Source: Candidatus Schneewindia gallinarum (GTDB lineage: Bacteria > Bacillota > Clostridia > Oscillospirales > Ruminococcaceae). From it: a stretch of DNA of 64,000 nt. Positions 18,599-26,975 of the stretch are shown here, piece after piece. A program made the position numbers and the translations under genes. The stretch lies in NCBI GenBank assembly GCA_904420175.1, contig CAJFUF010000025.1, positions 25,290 through 89,289 on the forward strand, read 5' to 3'. The stretch's first letter is position 1, and each line of letters starts with the position of its first letter. Under the pieces are notes generated by a model. That model made no database searches and was not told where the DNA came from. It was given only the letters and a program-made list of their open reading frames with translations.

Positions 18599-19369
18599 GT
18601 GCCGTTTGTAAGCAAAAAACTGATGAACGGGGCCGGGAAGATCCATCACCTCGGCCTTGGAGAGGGGGACGTGGCAAAAACGGTGCTGCTGACCGCCGGT
18701 ATGGAGCAGGTACGTGATATTGCCGCCCTGCTTGACGGCGCTGTGCAGACAGGGCTGAACCGGGAATACCTGACCTATACCGGGACGGCGGGCGGCGTGC
18801 CGGTCAGCGTCATGTCCACCGGGAACGGCTGCATGCCCATGGCCATTGCCGTGGAGGAACTGTACAATCTCGGCTGCACCACGCTGATTAAGGTGGGCGC
18901 CGGTTTTGCCCTCCAGCCGGAGGCGGAGCCGGGCGCCCTGCTGGCTGCCACCGCCAGCGTCCGGGGCGAGGGCGCCACAAGGGAGTATGTGGGCCCGGAG
19001 TATCCCGCCGTATGTGACCCCGGCCTGTTGGAGGGCCTGCTGAACGCGGCGGAAGAAAAAGGCGAGACGGTCCGCGCGGGGATTTTCCGCAGCCACGACG
19101 CCTATTATCTGGAAAGCCCCTTTGCCGCGGACGGCGGCAAGGCGGCGGACCGCTGGCGCGCCCTTGGGGTGGAACTGATTGAGCATGAGACCTCCGCCCT
19201 GTTTGTGTTAAGCAGTATTCTGGGCCTGCGCGCAGGCGCGCTGTACGTGGCAGAGGGGAACCTGACGCTGGGCTCTTCCCTGCCGGAGGGGCGGCTGGAC
19301 GAACGGCTGAAGGCCTGCTACGAAATTGCCGTGCTGGCGGCGGAAAGGATAGGGAAGGACAATGGCTGA
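18599..19369 (+). CDS. Nucleoside phosphorylase paralogue lacking the phosphate site
   Basis: 256 residues from GTG 18599, three bases after the previous stop. Aligns along its length with the upstream phosphorylase: HHLGLGEGDVAKTVLL versus HIGLRPGDVAPVVLL, FRSHDAYYLES versus YRSHDSFYMES. However GDPGR is replaced by AGMEQ at about residues 33-37, and IRVGTGG by IKVGAGF, so the Arg, Arg and Thr that bind phosphate in uridine phosphorylase are Gln, Lys98 and Ala101. It may be a hydrolase-like enzyme, a non-catalytic partner of the first copy, or a sensor. Confidence 0.82.
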   Translation: MPFVSKKLMNGAGKIHHLGLGEGDVAKTVLLTAGMEQVRDIAALLDGAVQTGLNREYLTYTGTAGGVPVSVMSTGNGCMPMAIAVEELYNLGCTTLIKVGAGFALQPEAEPGALLAATASVRGEGATREYVGPEYPAVCDPGLLEGLLNAAEEKGETVRAGIFRSHDAYYLESPFAADGGKAADRWRALGVELIEHETSALFVLSSILGLRAGALYVAEGNLTLGSSLPEGRLDERLKACYEIAVLAAERIGKDNG

Positions 19370-20675
19370 CAACTCTAGACTGATTCGGAACTGCCGGCTG
19401 GCCCGGTTTGACAGTATGGACACGGTGGACACGGACATCCGGATTGTGGACGGCCGCATCACAGAAATTGGCCGGCTGGCCCCTGCAGAGGAGGAGAGTG
19501 TGCTGGACGCACAGGGGATGCTGTGTATGCCCGCCTTTGTGGACACGCACACCCACCTTGTCCAGTCCCTGCAAAAGGGGCGCATGGACGGCCTGTGCAT
19601 TACGGACTGGCTGGTAAAAATGCTGACGACGGAGCAAAGCCTTACGCAGGAGGAATACTACTACGGCACGCTGCTGGGGCTGATGCAGGGCCTGCGTTTT
19701 GGCGTGACCACCTTTCACGACATGATGCAGTACCCGTGGATGGAGGCGGCCGTGCAGGCGTACGAGACGGCGGGCCTGCGTGTGGTGATGGGCCTTGGCG
19801 CCACCGACGTGGCGGAAAACGAAAAGACCTACATGCTTACCGTGGACGATGCGGTGAAGCAGGCGGAGGAGGTCTACAGCCGCTTCTACGGGGCAAACGG
19901 CGGCCTAATCCGCACGGATGTGGCGCCGCTGGGCCTGCCTGCGTGCAGTAAGGAGCTGATGCAGGCGCTGAAGGCCTTCACAAGGGAACACGGCCTTACG
20001 TTCCATACCCATCTGGCGGAGGGCCGCATGGAGACAGAGCGTGTACGCGCCCGCACCGGCTGGGGCGAAGGGGAGACGCTGTACCGCTACGGCCTGCTGG
20101 ATGAAAAGACCATCCTTGCCCACAGCATCTGGCTGGAGGAGCGGGAGCTGGATTTGATTGCGGAATCACAGGCCACCGTGGCGCACTGTCCCTGCACCAA
20201 CATGAAAATCAGCGACGGGATCCCGCCTATCGACCGCATGGCGGCCAAGGGCGTGCGGCTGGCCATGGGCTGCGACGGCGAGGCGTCCAGCTCCAACCGG
20301 GACATGATCCGGGAGATGCATGCGGGCACGCTGCTGCAAAAGGTGGTCACCGGACGGCCGCAGGCCCTGCCGGAGCCCCTGTGCTACCGCATGATGACGG
20401 AAAACGGCGCGCGGGCCCTCGGCTTTGACGACCTTGGCAGCGTGGCTGTCGGCAACCGGGCGGACCTCATTCTTGTGGACATGGGGGATATTTCCCTGGT
20501 GGGCGAGCAGACGCAGCTGTCCAATTTCCTGTATGCGGGCACCGGCTTTCAGGTGGACACGGTGCTGGTGGAAGGCGTGGTACGCCTGAGGAACAAACAG
20601 TTCGTGGACTTTGACGCACAGGCGCTGATGGCCAAGTGCGAGCAGGTCATCTGGGGAATCTATGCAAGACTGTGA
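19362..20675 (+). CDS. Amidohydrolase, TRZ/ATZ deaminase family
   Basis: 437 residues. Metal-dependent hydrolase with DTHTHLVQSL (HxH) near residue 60, a His in FHTHLAEG, a His in ILAHSIWLEE and an Asp in MGCDGEASSSN, the layout of guanine, cytosine, S-adenosylhomocysteine or 5'-deoxyadenosine deaminases. Start ATG overlaps the preceding stop. With the adjacent phosphorylases it suggests salvage of a purine or modified nucleoside; the exact base is not determinable. Confidence 0.85.
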   Translation: MADNSRLIRNCRLARFDSMDTVDTDIRIVDGRITEIGRLAPAEEESVLDAQGMLCMPAFVDTHTHLVQSLQKGRMDGLCITDWLVKMLTTEQSLTQEEYYYGTLLGLMQGLRFGVTTFHDMMQYPWMEAAVQAYETAGLRVVMGLGATDVAENEKTYMLTVDDAVKQAEEVYSRFYGANGGLIRTDVAPLGLPACSKELMQALKAFTREHGLTFHTHLAEGRMETERVRARTGWGEGETLYRYGLLDEKTILAHSIWLEERELDLIAESQATVAHCPCTNMKISDGIPPIDRMAAKGVRLAMGCDGEASSSNRDMIREMHAGTLLQKVVTGRPQALPEPLCYRMMTENGARALGFDDLGSVAVGNRADLILVDMGDISLVGEQTQLSNFLYAGTGFQVDTVLVEGVVRLRNKQFVDFDAQALMAKCEQVIWGIYARL

Positions 20676-21399
20676 GCTGCTTGAAAAGCTGCGGTTGGAC
20701 GGTGTGGATCGCACCCCTTTGTACCTGCTTGTCTACCGCAGGCTGAGGGAACTGATTGTGTCCGGGGCCTTTGCACCGGGTGAAAAGCTGATGAGCGAGG
20801 CGAAATTGGCGGAGGCGATGAAGGTGGGACGCACCTCCCTGCGCACGGCGCTGGTCCTTTTGCAGGAGGACGGCTACGTCAGCATACGGCACGGAAGCGG
20901 AACTTTTGTCACCCACCGCCTGCCCCGGCCGGAGGACGCGGCCCCGGCCGCCTGCCTGACGGTGCGCGACCGGCTGGAGCGGCTGGGACTGCCGTTGAAA
21001 GTGGAACCGGGCCCTGTGCGCCCGGGCCAGACGGACGCCTTTCTGGACGAGCAGCTGGAGGCAGACGGGCAGAGCCTGATTATGGTGCCTGCCGCCTATT
21101 TTGTGGATGGGCGGCTTGCGGTGGAAAGCCAGCTGTTCGCCTGCGAAAGCGTGGCCCGCTCCCTGTCGGAGCTGGAGCTGCTGTTCCACACAAGGGTGGG
21201 GCACGTCACCAGCAGCTTTTCCGTCACCAATTTGAACGAGGTGGAGTTTCACCACTCCCCCCTGTGGGGAGAAAAGCAGGTGCTGCTGATTTCATCGCTG
21301 TGGTTCAGCATGGACGGGCGGCCGGTCTGCTTTGAGAAGGACTATGTGGACACGGACGTGTTCCGCTTTAAAATCCGCCTTAGCAGGCAGGCTTTGTAA
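20662..21399 (+). CDS. GntR-family regulator with UTRA domain
   Basis: 245 residues. N-terminal winged helix (about 14-80): PLYLLVYRRLRELIVSGAFAPGEKLMSEAKLAEAM, then HGSGTFV, then a UTRA-type ligand domain to the end. HutC-subfamily members are usually repressors released by a substrate or intermediate. Overlaps the amidohydrolase end by 14 bases, so it is the last gene of the nucleoside operon and probably regulates it. Confidence 0.88.
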   Translation: MQDCELLEKLRLDGVDRTPLYLLVYRRLRELIVSGAFAPGEKLMSEAKLAEAMKVGRTSLRTALVLLQEDGYVSIRHGSGTFVTHRLPRPEDAAPAACLTVRDRLERLGLPLKVEPGPVRPGQTDAFLDEQLEADGQSLIMVPAAYFVDGRLAVESQLFACESVARSLSELELLFHTRVGHVTSSFSVTNLNEVEFHHSPLWGEKQVLLISSLWFSMDGRPVCFEKDYVDTDVFRFKIRLSRQAL

Positions 21400-21418
21400 G
21401 TCAATCAATAAGTCAATC

Positions 21419-21456
21419 AAAAAGAAGGGAGGCGCGGCCGCGCCTCCCTTCTTTTT
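21419..21456. terminator. Bidirectional terminator between convergent genes
   Basis: 38-base perfect palindrome built on GGCGCGGCCGCGCC with AAAAAGAAGGGA and TCCCTTCTTTTT arms. Terminates the nucleoside operon on + and the ATPase gene on -. Confidence 0.93.
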
Positions 21457-21464
21457 GCGCGTGC

Positions 21465-22550
21465 CTACCGGTACGCGTCCAGCAGTTTTTCAAGAATTTC
21501 GTCCGTCTTTTCGAAATTCACTGCTGCGGTATAGTAACTTTCCAGTTTGTCATGGTTGACTTTGGCATCCGCAATGAAGCCAGAGGCCTCCTTCAGCAGC
21601 TCCTCCGCGGCCCTGCGGTTGAAGCGCAGCTTGGCGCGGTGCTCCTTCAGACGCTGCTCATCAAGGAAGCGGCGGTCGTGCACCACCTTCTGGTCCGAAA
21701 ATTCCGGGGTGTGGAATTTGTTGGCCACAAAGAAGCCGAGCTGCAGCTCCGGCACCACCAGCTGCTCCATCTTTTCAAAGGGCGCCGTGGGGCAGAAACC
21801 GCAGATAACGGCATGGCCCGCCCGCACCGCGCTGTCGCGCAGGGAACGCAGAATCTCCCCGCCGACGCAGCCGTACCGGTCCTCAAACAGGTAGGCGCGC
21901 TTACAAAAGCGGTGCAGGGTATCCCCGTGGAAGGTGACGCCCTGTGCGGTGATGGCGCTGAAAAACACGTCGTACTCCGCACCGGGCCTCGCGGCGCTTT
22001 TGCGCCCGAACTCCGCCGCCGCGGTCTTTTCACAGAAGCGGCTGAGCTTTTCCCGGTTCACATATTCCTGCGCGGTGCGCAGGTTGTCGCCAAGCAGGCT
22101 TCCGGCTGCACTGATGAACAGCGTTGCTTTGGCGTGCAGGGCCTTGTTTTCCTTAAAGCAGGCGATAATCTCCTCCCGGTGGGCCTTCAGCTTATCAATA
22201 TCAAAGCTGTCGAACAGGCTGACGACCTGCTCTACCGCGCCGGGATAGGCGGGCTCAATCACATGCGGCGGTGTTCCGTCCAGTATGGCCACAGCCAGCT
22301 CCGGCACAAACACCGCGTCGAGGGACTGGATGTCGGAGGAGCAGTAGATACGGTGCACCTCATAACCCTTCTGTTCAAAAAAATCGGCAAACCGGCGCAT
22401 CAGCGAGGACTTGCCGGTGCCGGGACCGGCCTTCAGGACATAGGCGGTAGAAATCATGCGGGGATCCACCAACTGAGAAAATCTTGAGATGAAGCCGACG
22501 GGCGTATTGCTTCCCATAAAGTAGGAAATCTGTTTCTCACAAGTACCCAT
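21465..22550 (-). CDS. P-loop ATPase, PRK06851-like
   Basis: 361 residues. Walker A GPGTGKSS at about 42-49, preceded by a segment (SNTPVGFISRF) seen in a conserved Firmicutes family annotated PRK06851. A second region (residues 175-330) contains AVICGFCP and a long helical tail. Function unknown to me; no partner domain is visible. Its ribosome-binding site touches the foot of a large hairpin (22561-22604). It may be co-transcribed with the ECF component upstream. Confidence 0.6.
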   Translation of the reverse strand: MGTCEKQISYFMGSNTPVGFISRFSQLVDPRMISTAYVLKAGPGTGKSSLMRRFADFFEQKGYEVHRIYCSSDIQSLDAVFVPELAVAILDGTPPHVIEPAYPGAVEQVVSLFDSFDIDKLKAHREEIIACFKENKALHAKATLFISAAGSLLGDNLRTAQEYVNREKLSRFCEKTAAAEFGRKSAARPGAEYDVFFSAITAQGVTFHGDTLHRFCKRAYLFEDRYGCVGGEILRSLRDSAVRAGHAVICGFCPTAPFEKMEQLVVPELQLGFFVANKFHTPEFSDQKVVHDRRFLDEQRLKEHRAKLRFNRRAAEELLKEASGFIADAKVNHDKLESYYTAAVNFEKTDEILEKLLDAYR

Positions 22551-22560
22551 AGAAAAACCT

Positions 22561-22604
22561 CCCCTTTTCCGAATAGTCTACTACCAAACTATTCGAACAA
22601 GGGG
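22561..22604 (-). promoter_or_regulatory. Hairpin overlapping the ATPase ribosome-binding site
   Basis: On the - strand: outer stem CCCCTT/AAGGGG and inner 8-bp stem CGAATAGT/ACTATTCG, interrupted by a small internal loop, with a 10-base apical loop. The Shine-Dalgarno GGAGG (22558-22562) overlaps the 3' foot. No U-tract follows, so a role in translation or mRNA stability is more likely than termination. Confidence 0.55.
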
Positions 22605-22628
22605 AGATTTGCTACAATTTCCTTGCCG

Positions 22629-23201
22629 TTACCGGCTTTGCAGGACAGGGGCCAGCGCCTTTTGCAGGATGGGGAACAGGATGACGGAAGCCACAATGGC
22701 CAGCACCGCGTTGGCGGAGGAGGTGGCAAGCTTTGTGGTGACGTCCACCATCACCGTGCCAAGCTCATACTGCATGATGAAGCGCTCCTCAATAAAGGTT
22801 TTCAGAAGATACAGCACAATGTAAGTGAACTGGCCGGCGGTGGCAGCCACCACGGCGAAGCCGACCTGATGGCCGAGGCTGTCTTTTTTCAGCCGCTGGA
22901 ACAACCGCATGACCAGCGCACAGACCATGGCCATTAAAAACTTGTTGATGAAGGTGCTGGGCGCAGAAGTGATGTATTTCGGGTCAAACAAATCGAAAAA
23001 CATGGAGCCGAGCCCCGCGGCCATGCCGCCCTTCCACGGCCCCAGCAGGAAACCGGCCAGCAGGCACAGCACATTGCCGAGATGAAGCCGCGTCTCCCCA
23101 AGGGGGGTGGGTATTTTAAACTGCAGGTAGGAGGCGGCAAACACGAAGGCCGCCATCACCCCCACCAGCACCATCGCATGCAGCGTTATTTTTTTCTTCA
23201 T
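22629..23201 (-). CDS. ECF transporter S component
   Basis: 190 residues from ATG 23201, with AAAGGGG upstream; the longer open frame is not credible because it begins with a low-complexity leader. Several hydrophobic segments, and the family block TRLHLGNVLCLLAGFLLGPWKGG then GLGSMFFDL, typical of substrate-binding S subunits of energy-coupling factor vitamin/micronutrient importers. The shared EcfA/EcfT module is not in the window. Substrate cannot be deduced. Confidence 0.85.
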   Translation of the reverse strand: MKKKITLHAMVLVGVMAAFVFAASYLQFKIPTPLGETRLHLGNVLCLLAGFLLGPWKGGMAAGLGSMFFDLFDPKYITSAPSTFINKFLMAMVCALVMRLFQRLKKDSLGHQVGFAVVAATAGQFTYIVLYLLKTFIEERFIMQYELGTVMVDVTTKLATSSANAVLAIVASVILFPILQKALAPVLQSR

Positions 23202-23484
23202 TTCATAAACCCCTTTCACGTTTGTCTGCGCCTTATTATACCCGCATGGGCCCGGCGGCGCAAAATGGGCGGAAGAGGGGAGGAAGAAGAGCAGGTTTAT
23301 CATAATTCCATAAAACCAACCGGGTTTTGACCGGACAGTTTTGTGGCTTTTTGACAGGGACGGACAGCCCGGCCGGGGCTGAAAAAAGGGGAGGGGGAAA
23401 AATGGCATAAAAACCGCGGTTTTCCCCTGCCGTAAGTTGTGAAAAAAATAGAAAAACGGCCGGATGCTTTCTCCGGCCGTCCCG
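23202..23484. other. 283-base intergenic region between ECF gene and rfbC
   Basis: Contains the rfbC terminator at its right end, small palindromes AAAACCGCGGTTTT (about 23411-23424) and AGCCCGGCCGGGGCT (about 23368), and on the - strand a TATAAT (23235-23240) that would give the ECF gene a short leader. Its -35 is weak. No known riboswitch pattern was recognised. Confidence 0.5.
23443..23480 (-). terminator. Terminator of rfbC
   Basis: 9-bp stem ACGGCCGGA/TCCGGCCGT followed on the - strand by TTTTTCTATTTTTTT. Confidence 0.9.
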
Positions 23485-24036
23485 TTATTTTTTCAGTTCC
23501 CGCAGCAGGGGGTGCCGCTGATCCTTGTCACTGAGAATTACCTCATCAATTCCGTCCAGCGGCCAGTCGATGCCGATGTCCGGATCGCTGTAGAGGATGC
23601 CGCCCTCATCCCCGGGGGCATAGAAATCCGTGCATTTGTAGCAGAACTCCGCCTCGTCCGACAGCACAAGGAAACCGTGGGCAAACCGCTCCGGAACATA
23701 GAACATCTTTTTGTTCTCGGCGGACAGCCGAATCCCGTACCATTTTCCGTAGGTTTCAGAGCCCTCGCGGAGGTCCACCGCCACGTCGAACACCTCGCCG
23801 GAGATGACGCGCACCAGCTTGCCCTGCGGGTGGTTAATCTGGAAATGCAGGCCGCGCAGCACGCCCTTTTTGGACTTGGACTGGTTGTCCTGCACAAACT
23901 TCATCGTCAGTCCCACCTCTGCAAACTCCCGCTCGGAGTATGTCTCCATAAAATAACCGCGGTTGTCACCAAACACGGTGGGTTCAATCACAATCAGATC
24001 TTTGATTCCCGTCTGGGTCACTTGAAATTTTGCCAT
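23485..24036 (-). CDS. rfbC: dTDP-4-dehydrorhamnose 3,5-epimerase
   Basis: 183 residues, a cupin of normal length. Epimerises dTDP-4-keto-6-deoxyglucose in dTDP-L-rhamnose synthesis. Motifs: DNRGYFMETY, VQDNQSKSKKGVLRGLHFQ (catalytic His), FDVAVDLREGS, PERFAHGFLVLSD. It is on the strand opposite to rfbBAD but in the same locus. AAAGGAGAGG precedes the ATG. Confidence 0.96.
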   Translation of the reverse strand: MAKFQVTQTGIKDLIVIEPTVFGDNRGYFMETYSEREFAEVGLTMKFVQDNQSKSKKGVLRGLHFQINHPQGKLVRVISGEVFDVAVDLREGSETYGKWYGIRLSAENKKMFYVPERFAHGFLVLSDEAEFCYKCTDFYAPGDEGGILYSDPDIGIDWPLDGIDEVILSDKDQRHPLLRELKK

Positions 24037-24051
24037 TTTTCTTCCTCTCCT

Positions 24052-24837
24052 TTACTTCTTTGTTTTCAGGCTGCGGTTGTACTCCCTGCACAGCCGGCGT
24101 GCGACCGGTTCCGGCCAAAACTTGCACATCATCAGATAGTCCTCCTTCTGCCTCAGGCCGCTGTGGATGGCGGCCGTGGTGCCGGAGTCCTCATGGATGC
24201 GGTGGTGCATCAGCACCCTGCTGATGTAGACAAACTGCCCTTTCTGCCTTGAAAAATACTCCCATGTGTCCCAGTCGAGGTCGTTGTCCATCTCACAGAC
24301 AAAGGGGGTGCGGCCCGTCAGCCGGGTGTTGAAGGTGACGGACGGACAGCCGATGACATTCCCAAGGGACAGCATTCTGCGGCGGTAAAACCGCCAGGAA
24401 GGGAACAGGCGAAGCGGGGCTGTCAGCATGCGTTTGATTTTCAGGTTGCGCGTCCTGTCAATGAGGCGGGCCCCGGAAAACTCGTTATAATTTGTAAAAA
24501 ACAGCAGCTGCCGTTTGCCTTCGTCAATATGCTGCACGATTTCTTTTACATAATCCGGCAGGTAGATGTCGTCCTGGTGGGCCACCGTTACATAGTCGGT
24601 TTCAGTACAGGACATGGCAAAGTTCCAGTCCTGGCCGATCCCCTCGTGCTGCGGGGCCTCAAACAGCGGAAGACCATACTGCGCGGCAGTCCGCCGGATA
24701 AACTCGTTAGGGGTGGCGGTGGCAATAAGAATCCGGCTTTTAACCGTCTGTGCAAGCAGGGAATCAAGGCACTCGGTCAAATAGGGGGACTCGCCGTAGG
24801 CGCACACCGCAAAGGTATGGTTGTCAAAAGTTTTCAT
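24052..24837 (-). CDS. Family 2 glycosyltransferase
   Basis: 261 residues from ATG 24837, with AGAGGGA upstream. GT-A fold elements: N-terminal FAVCAYGESPYLTECLDSLLAQ, donor-binding region ending in VAHQDDIYLP (DxD-like) near residues 83-92, and WDTWEYF later. No membrane helix. Likely adds a sugar to a surface polysaccharide; 15 bases upstream of rfbC, so probably one transcript. Confidence 0.85.
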   Translation of the reverse strand: MKTFDNHTFAVCAYGESPYLTECLDSLLAQTVKSRILIATATPNEFIRRTAAQYGLPLFEAPQHEGIGQDWNFAMSCTETDYVTVAHQDDIYLPDYVKEIVQHIDEGKRQLLFFTNYNEFSGARLIDRTRNLKIKRMLTAPLRLFPSWRFYRRRMLSLGNVIGCPSVTFNTRLTGRTPFVCEMDNDLDWDTWEYFSRQKGQFVYISRVLMHHRIHEDSGTTAAIHSGLRQKEDYLMMCKFWPEPVARRLCREYNRSLKTKK

Positions 24838-24921
24838 AAAATCCCTCTGGATGGATAATTGCAGAGTATAAACCCACAAGAATATTAAACCATAATTACA
24901 GGGAGAAATCAAGGAGTGCGG

Positions 24922-24950
24922 TTGACGGGGGCCGGGGGAAATAGTATAAT
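24922..24950 (+). promoter_or_regulatory. Sigma-A promoter of rfbBAD
   Basis: TTGACG at 24922-24927, 17-base spacer, TATAAT at 24945-24950, in the gap between divergent genes. Confidence 0.85.
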
Positions 24951-24997
24951 GTGACTGAATCTGACTTCTAAAATTAAGGAGAGGGGACAAGCACCCA

Positions 24998-26056
24998 ATG
25001 AAAACCTATATGGTAACCGGCGGCGCCGGCTTTATCGGCTCTAACTTCATCCTGTATATGCTGAAAAAATATAAGGATATCCGTATTGTCAACGTGGACG
25101 CGCTGACCTATGCGGGCAACCTTGAAAACCTGAAAAGCATTGAGGGGGACGAGCGGCACATTTTCGTGCAGGCCGACATCTGCGACAAGCAGGCCATCGG
25201 CGACCTGTTCGAGAAATACGACTTCGACTACGTGGTCAATTTCGCGGCGGAAAGCCATGTGGACCGCAGCATCAAAAACCCCGACATTTTTGCAAAGACG
25301 AACATTCTCGGCACGCTTAACCTGTTAAACCATGCCAAGGCCGCATGGAGCACGGGGGACGACCAGTATAAGCCGGGCGTCAAGTACCTGCAGGTGTCCA
25401 CAGACGAGGTGTACGGCTCCCTCGGGGCGGAGGGCTACTTTACCGAGACAACGCCCCTTGACCCGCACAGCCCCTATTCCGCCAGCAAGACAAGCGCGGA
25501 CCTGTTCGTCAAGGCGTATGCCGACACCTATAAAATGCCGGTGAACATCACCCGCTGCAGCAACAACTACGGCCCGTTCCAGTTCCCGGAAAAGCTGATT
25601 CCCCTTATCATCAACAACACACTGCAGCACAAGACCCTGCCTGTTTACGGCGACGGGATGAATGTGCGCGACTGGCTGTATGTGGAGGATCACTGCAAGG
25701 CCATCGACATGGTGATTAACGGCGGCCGCCTGGGTGAGGTGTACAACATCGGCGGCCATAACGAGCGGCCCAACATCTTCATTGTGAAAACCATCATCCA
25801 GTATGTAAAGGACAACGTGGACGCCACAGTGGGCGAGGATCTTATCAAGTATGTGGAAGACCGCAAGGGCCACGACCGCCGCTACGGCATCGACCCCACA
25901 AAAATCAAGGAGGAACTGGGCTGGTATCCCGAGACCACCTTTGAAGTGGGAATCGTCAAGACCATCCAGTGGTATCTTGACAACAAGCAGTGGATGGATA
26001 ACGTGACCAGCGGCGACTATCAGGACTACTACAAAAAGATGTACGCCGGGAAATAA
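24998..26056 (+). CDS. rfbB: dTDP-glucose 4,6-dehydratase
   Basis: 352 residues. Extended SDR with NAD motif GGAGFIGSNF at the N-terminus, STDEVYG (catalytic Asp-Glu), and YSASKTSAD carrying the YxxxK. Makes dTDP-4-keto-6-deoxyglucose. First gene of the rfbBAD operon; AAGGAGAGGGG lies about 11 bases before ATG 24998. Confidence 0.97.
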   Translation: MKTYMVTGGAGFIGSNFILYMLKKYKDIRIVNVDALTYAGNLENLKSIEGDERHIFVQADICDKQAIGDLFEKYDFDYVVNFAAESHVDRSIKNPDIFAKTNILGTLNLLNHAKAAWSTGDDQYKPGVKYLQVSTDEVYGSLGAEGYFTETTPLDPHSPYSASKTSADLFVKAYADTYKMPVNITRCSNNYGPFQFPEKLIPLIINNTLQHKTLPVYGDGMNVRDWLYVEDHCKAIDMVINGGRLGEVYNIGGHNERPNIFIVKTIIQYVKDNVDATVGEDLIKYVEDRKGHDRRYGIDPTKIKEELGWYPETTFEVGIVKTIQWYLDNKQWMDNVTSGDYQDYYKKMYAGK

Positions 26057-26074
26057 CGGAAAGGGGCAAGGAAC

Positions 26075-26953
26075 ATGAAAGGCATTATCTTGGCAGGCGG
26101 CTCCGGCACACGGCTGTACCCGCTGACGAAGGTGACCAGCAAGCAGCTGCTGCCTATCTACGACAAACCCATGATTTACTACCCGCTGTCCACCCTGATG
26201 CTGGCGGGCATCCGCGACATCCTCATCATCTCCACCCCGCAGGACCTGCCCAACTTTGAAAAGCTGTTGGGGGACGGAAGCGACTACGGCATCCGCCTGT
26301 CCTACAAGGTGCAGCCCTCTCCGGACGGCCTCGCACAGGCCTTCATCCTGGGGGAGGAATTCATCGGTGACGACAGCTGCGCCATGATTTTGGGGGACAA
26401 CATCTTCTATGGCAACGGCTTCTCCAAAATTTTGAAGGAGGCCGGGGAGAATAAGGGCCGTGCCACCGTGTTCGGCTATTACGTGGAGGACCCGGAGCGG
26501 TTCGGCGTGGTGGAATTTGACAAGAACGGCCGGGTGCTTTCGGTGGAGGAGAAGCCGAAGCAGCCGAAATCCAACTACGCCATCACCGGCCTGTATTTCT
26601 ACGACAACCGCGTGGTGGAATACGCGAAAAACCTGAAGCCCAGCGCCAGAGGGGAACTGGAGATCACCGACTTAAACCGGGTGTATCTTGAGCAGGGTGA
26701 TCTGGATGTGAAGCTGCTTGGCCGCGGCTTTGCGTGGCTGGATACCGGCACCATGGACTCGCTGATTGAGGCGGGCACCTTTGTGCAGACGGTGGAAAAG
26801 CGGCAGGGTATTAAAATTTCCGCCCCGGAGGAGATCGCCTTCAACAAGGGCTGGATTGACGAGGCGCACTTGCGCCGCAGTGCGGACAGATACGGCAAGT
26901 CCCCCTACGGTCAGCACCTGCACCATGTGGCTGACGGGAAAATCAAGTACTAG
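26075..26953 (+). CDS. rfbA: Glucose-1-phosphate thymidylyltransferase
   Basis: 292 residues. Nucleotidyltransferase with [11 protein letters not shown] near the N-terminus, [10 protein letters not shown], and ILGDNIFYG holding the metal-binding Asp. Makes dTDP-glucose from dTTP and glucose-1-phosphate. Follows rfbB by 18 bases. Confidence 0.97.
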   Translation: MKGIILAGGSGTRLYPLTKVTSKQLLPIYDKPMIYYPLSTLMLAGIRDILIISTPQDLPNFEKLLGDGSDYGIRLSYKVQPSPDGLAQAFILGEEFIGDDSCAMILGDNIFYGNGFSKILKEAGENKGRATVFGYYVEDPERFGVVEFDKNGRVLSVEEKPKQPKSNYAITGLYFYDNRVVEYAKNLKPSARGELEITDLNRVYLEQGDLDVKLLGRGFAWLDTGTMDSLIEAGTFVQTVEKRQGIKISAPEEIAFNKGWIDEAHLRRSADRYGKSPYGQHLHHVADGKIKY

Positions 26954-26975
26954 GAATCAATCAAGGAGGGCGGAC

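Noticed and set aside
21552..22487. 311-codon + strand open frame opposite the ATPase gene
   Set aside because: Opposite strand has the Walker A protein with a proper start and ribosome-binding site; this frame has neither.
23202..23460. Riboswitch upstream of the ECF transporter component
   Set aside because: Several palindromes but no known riboswitch pattern, and the only plausible -10 would leave a leader too short for one.
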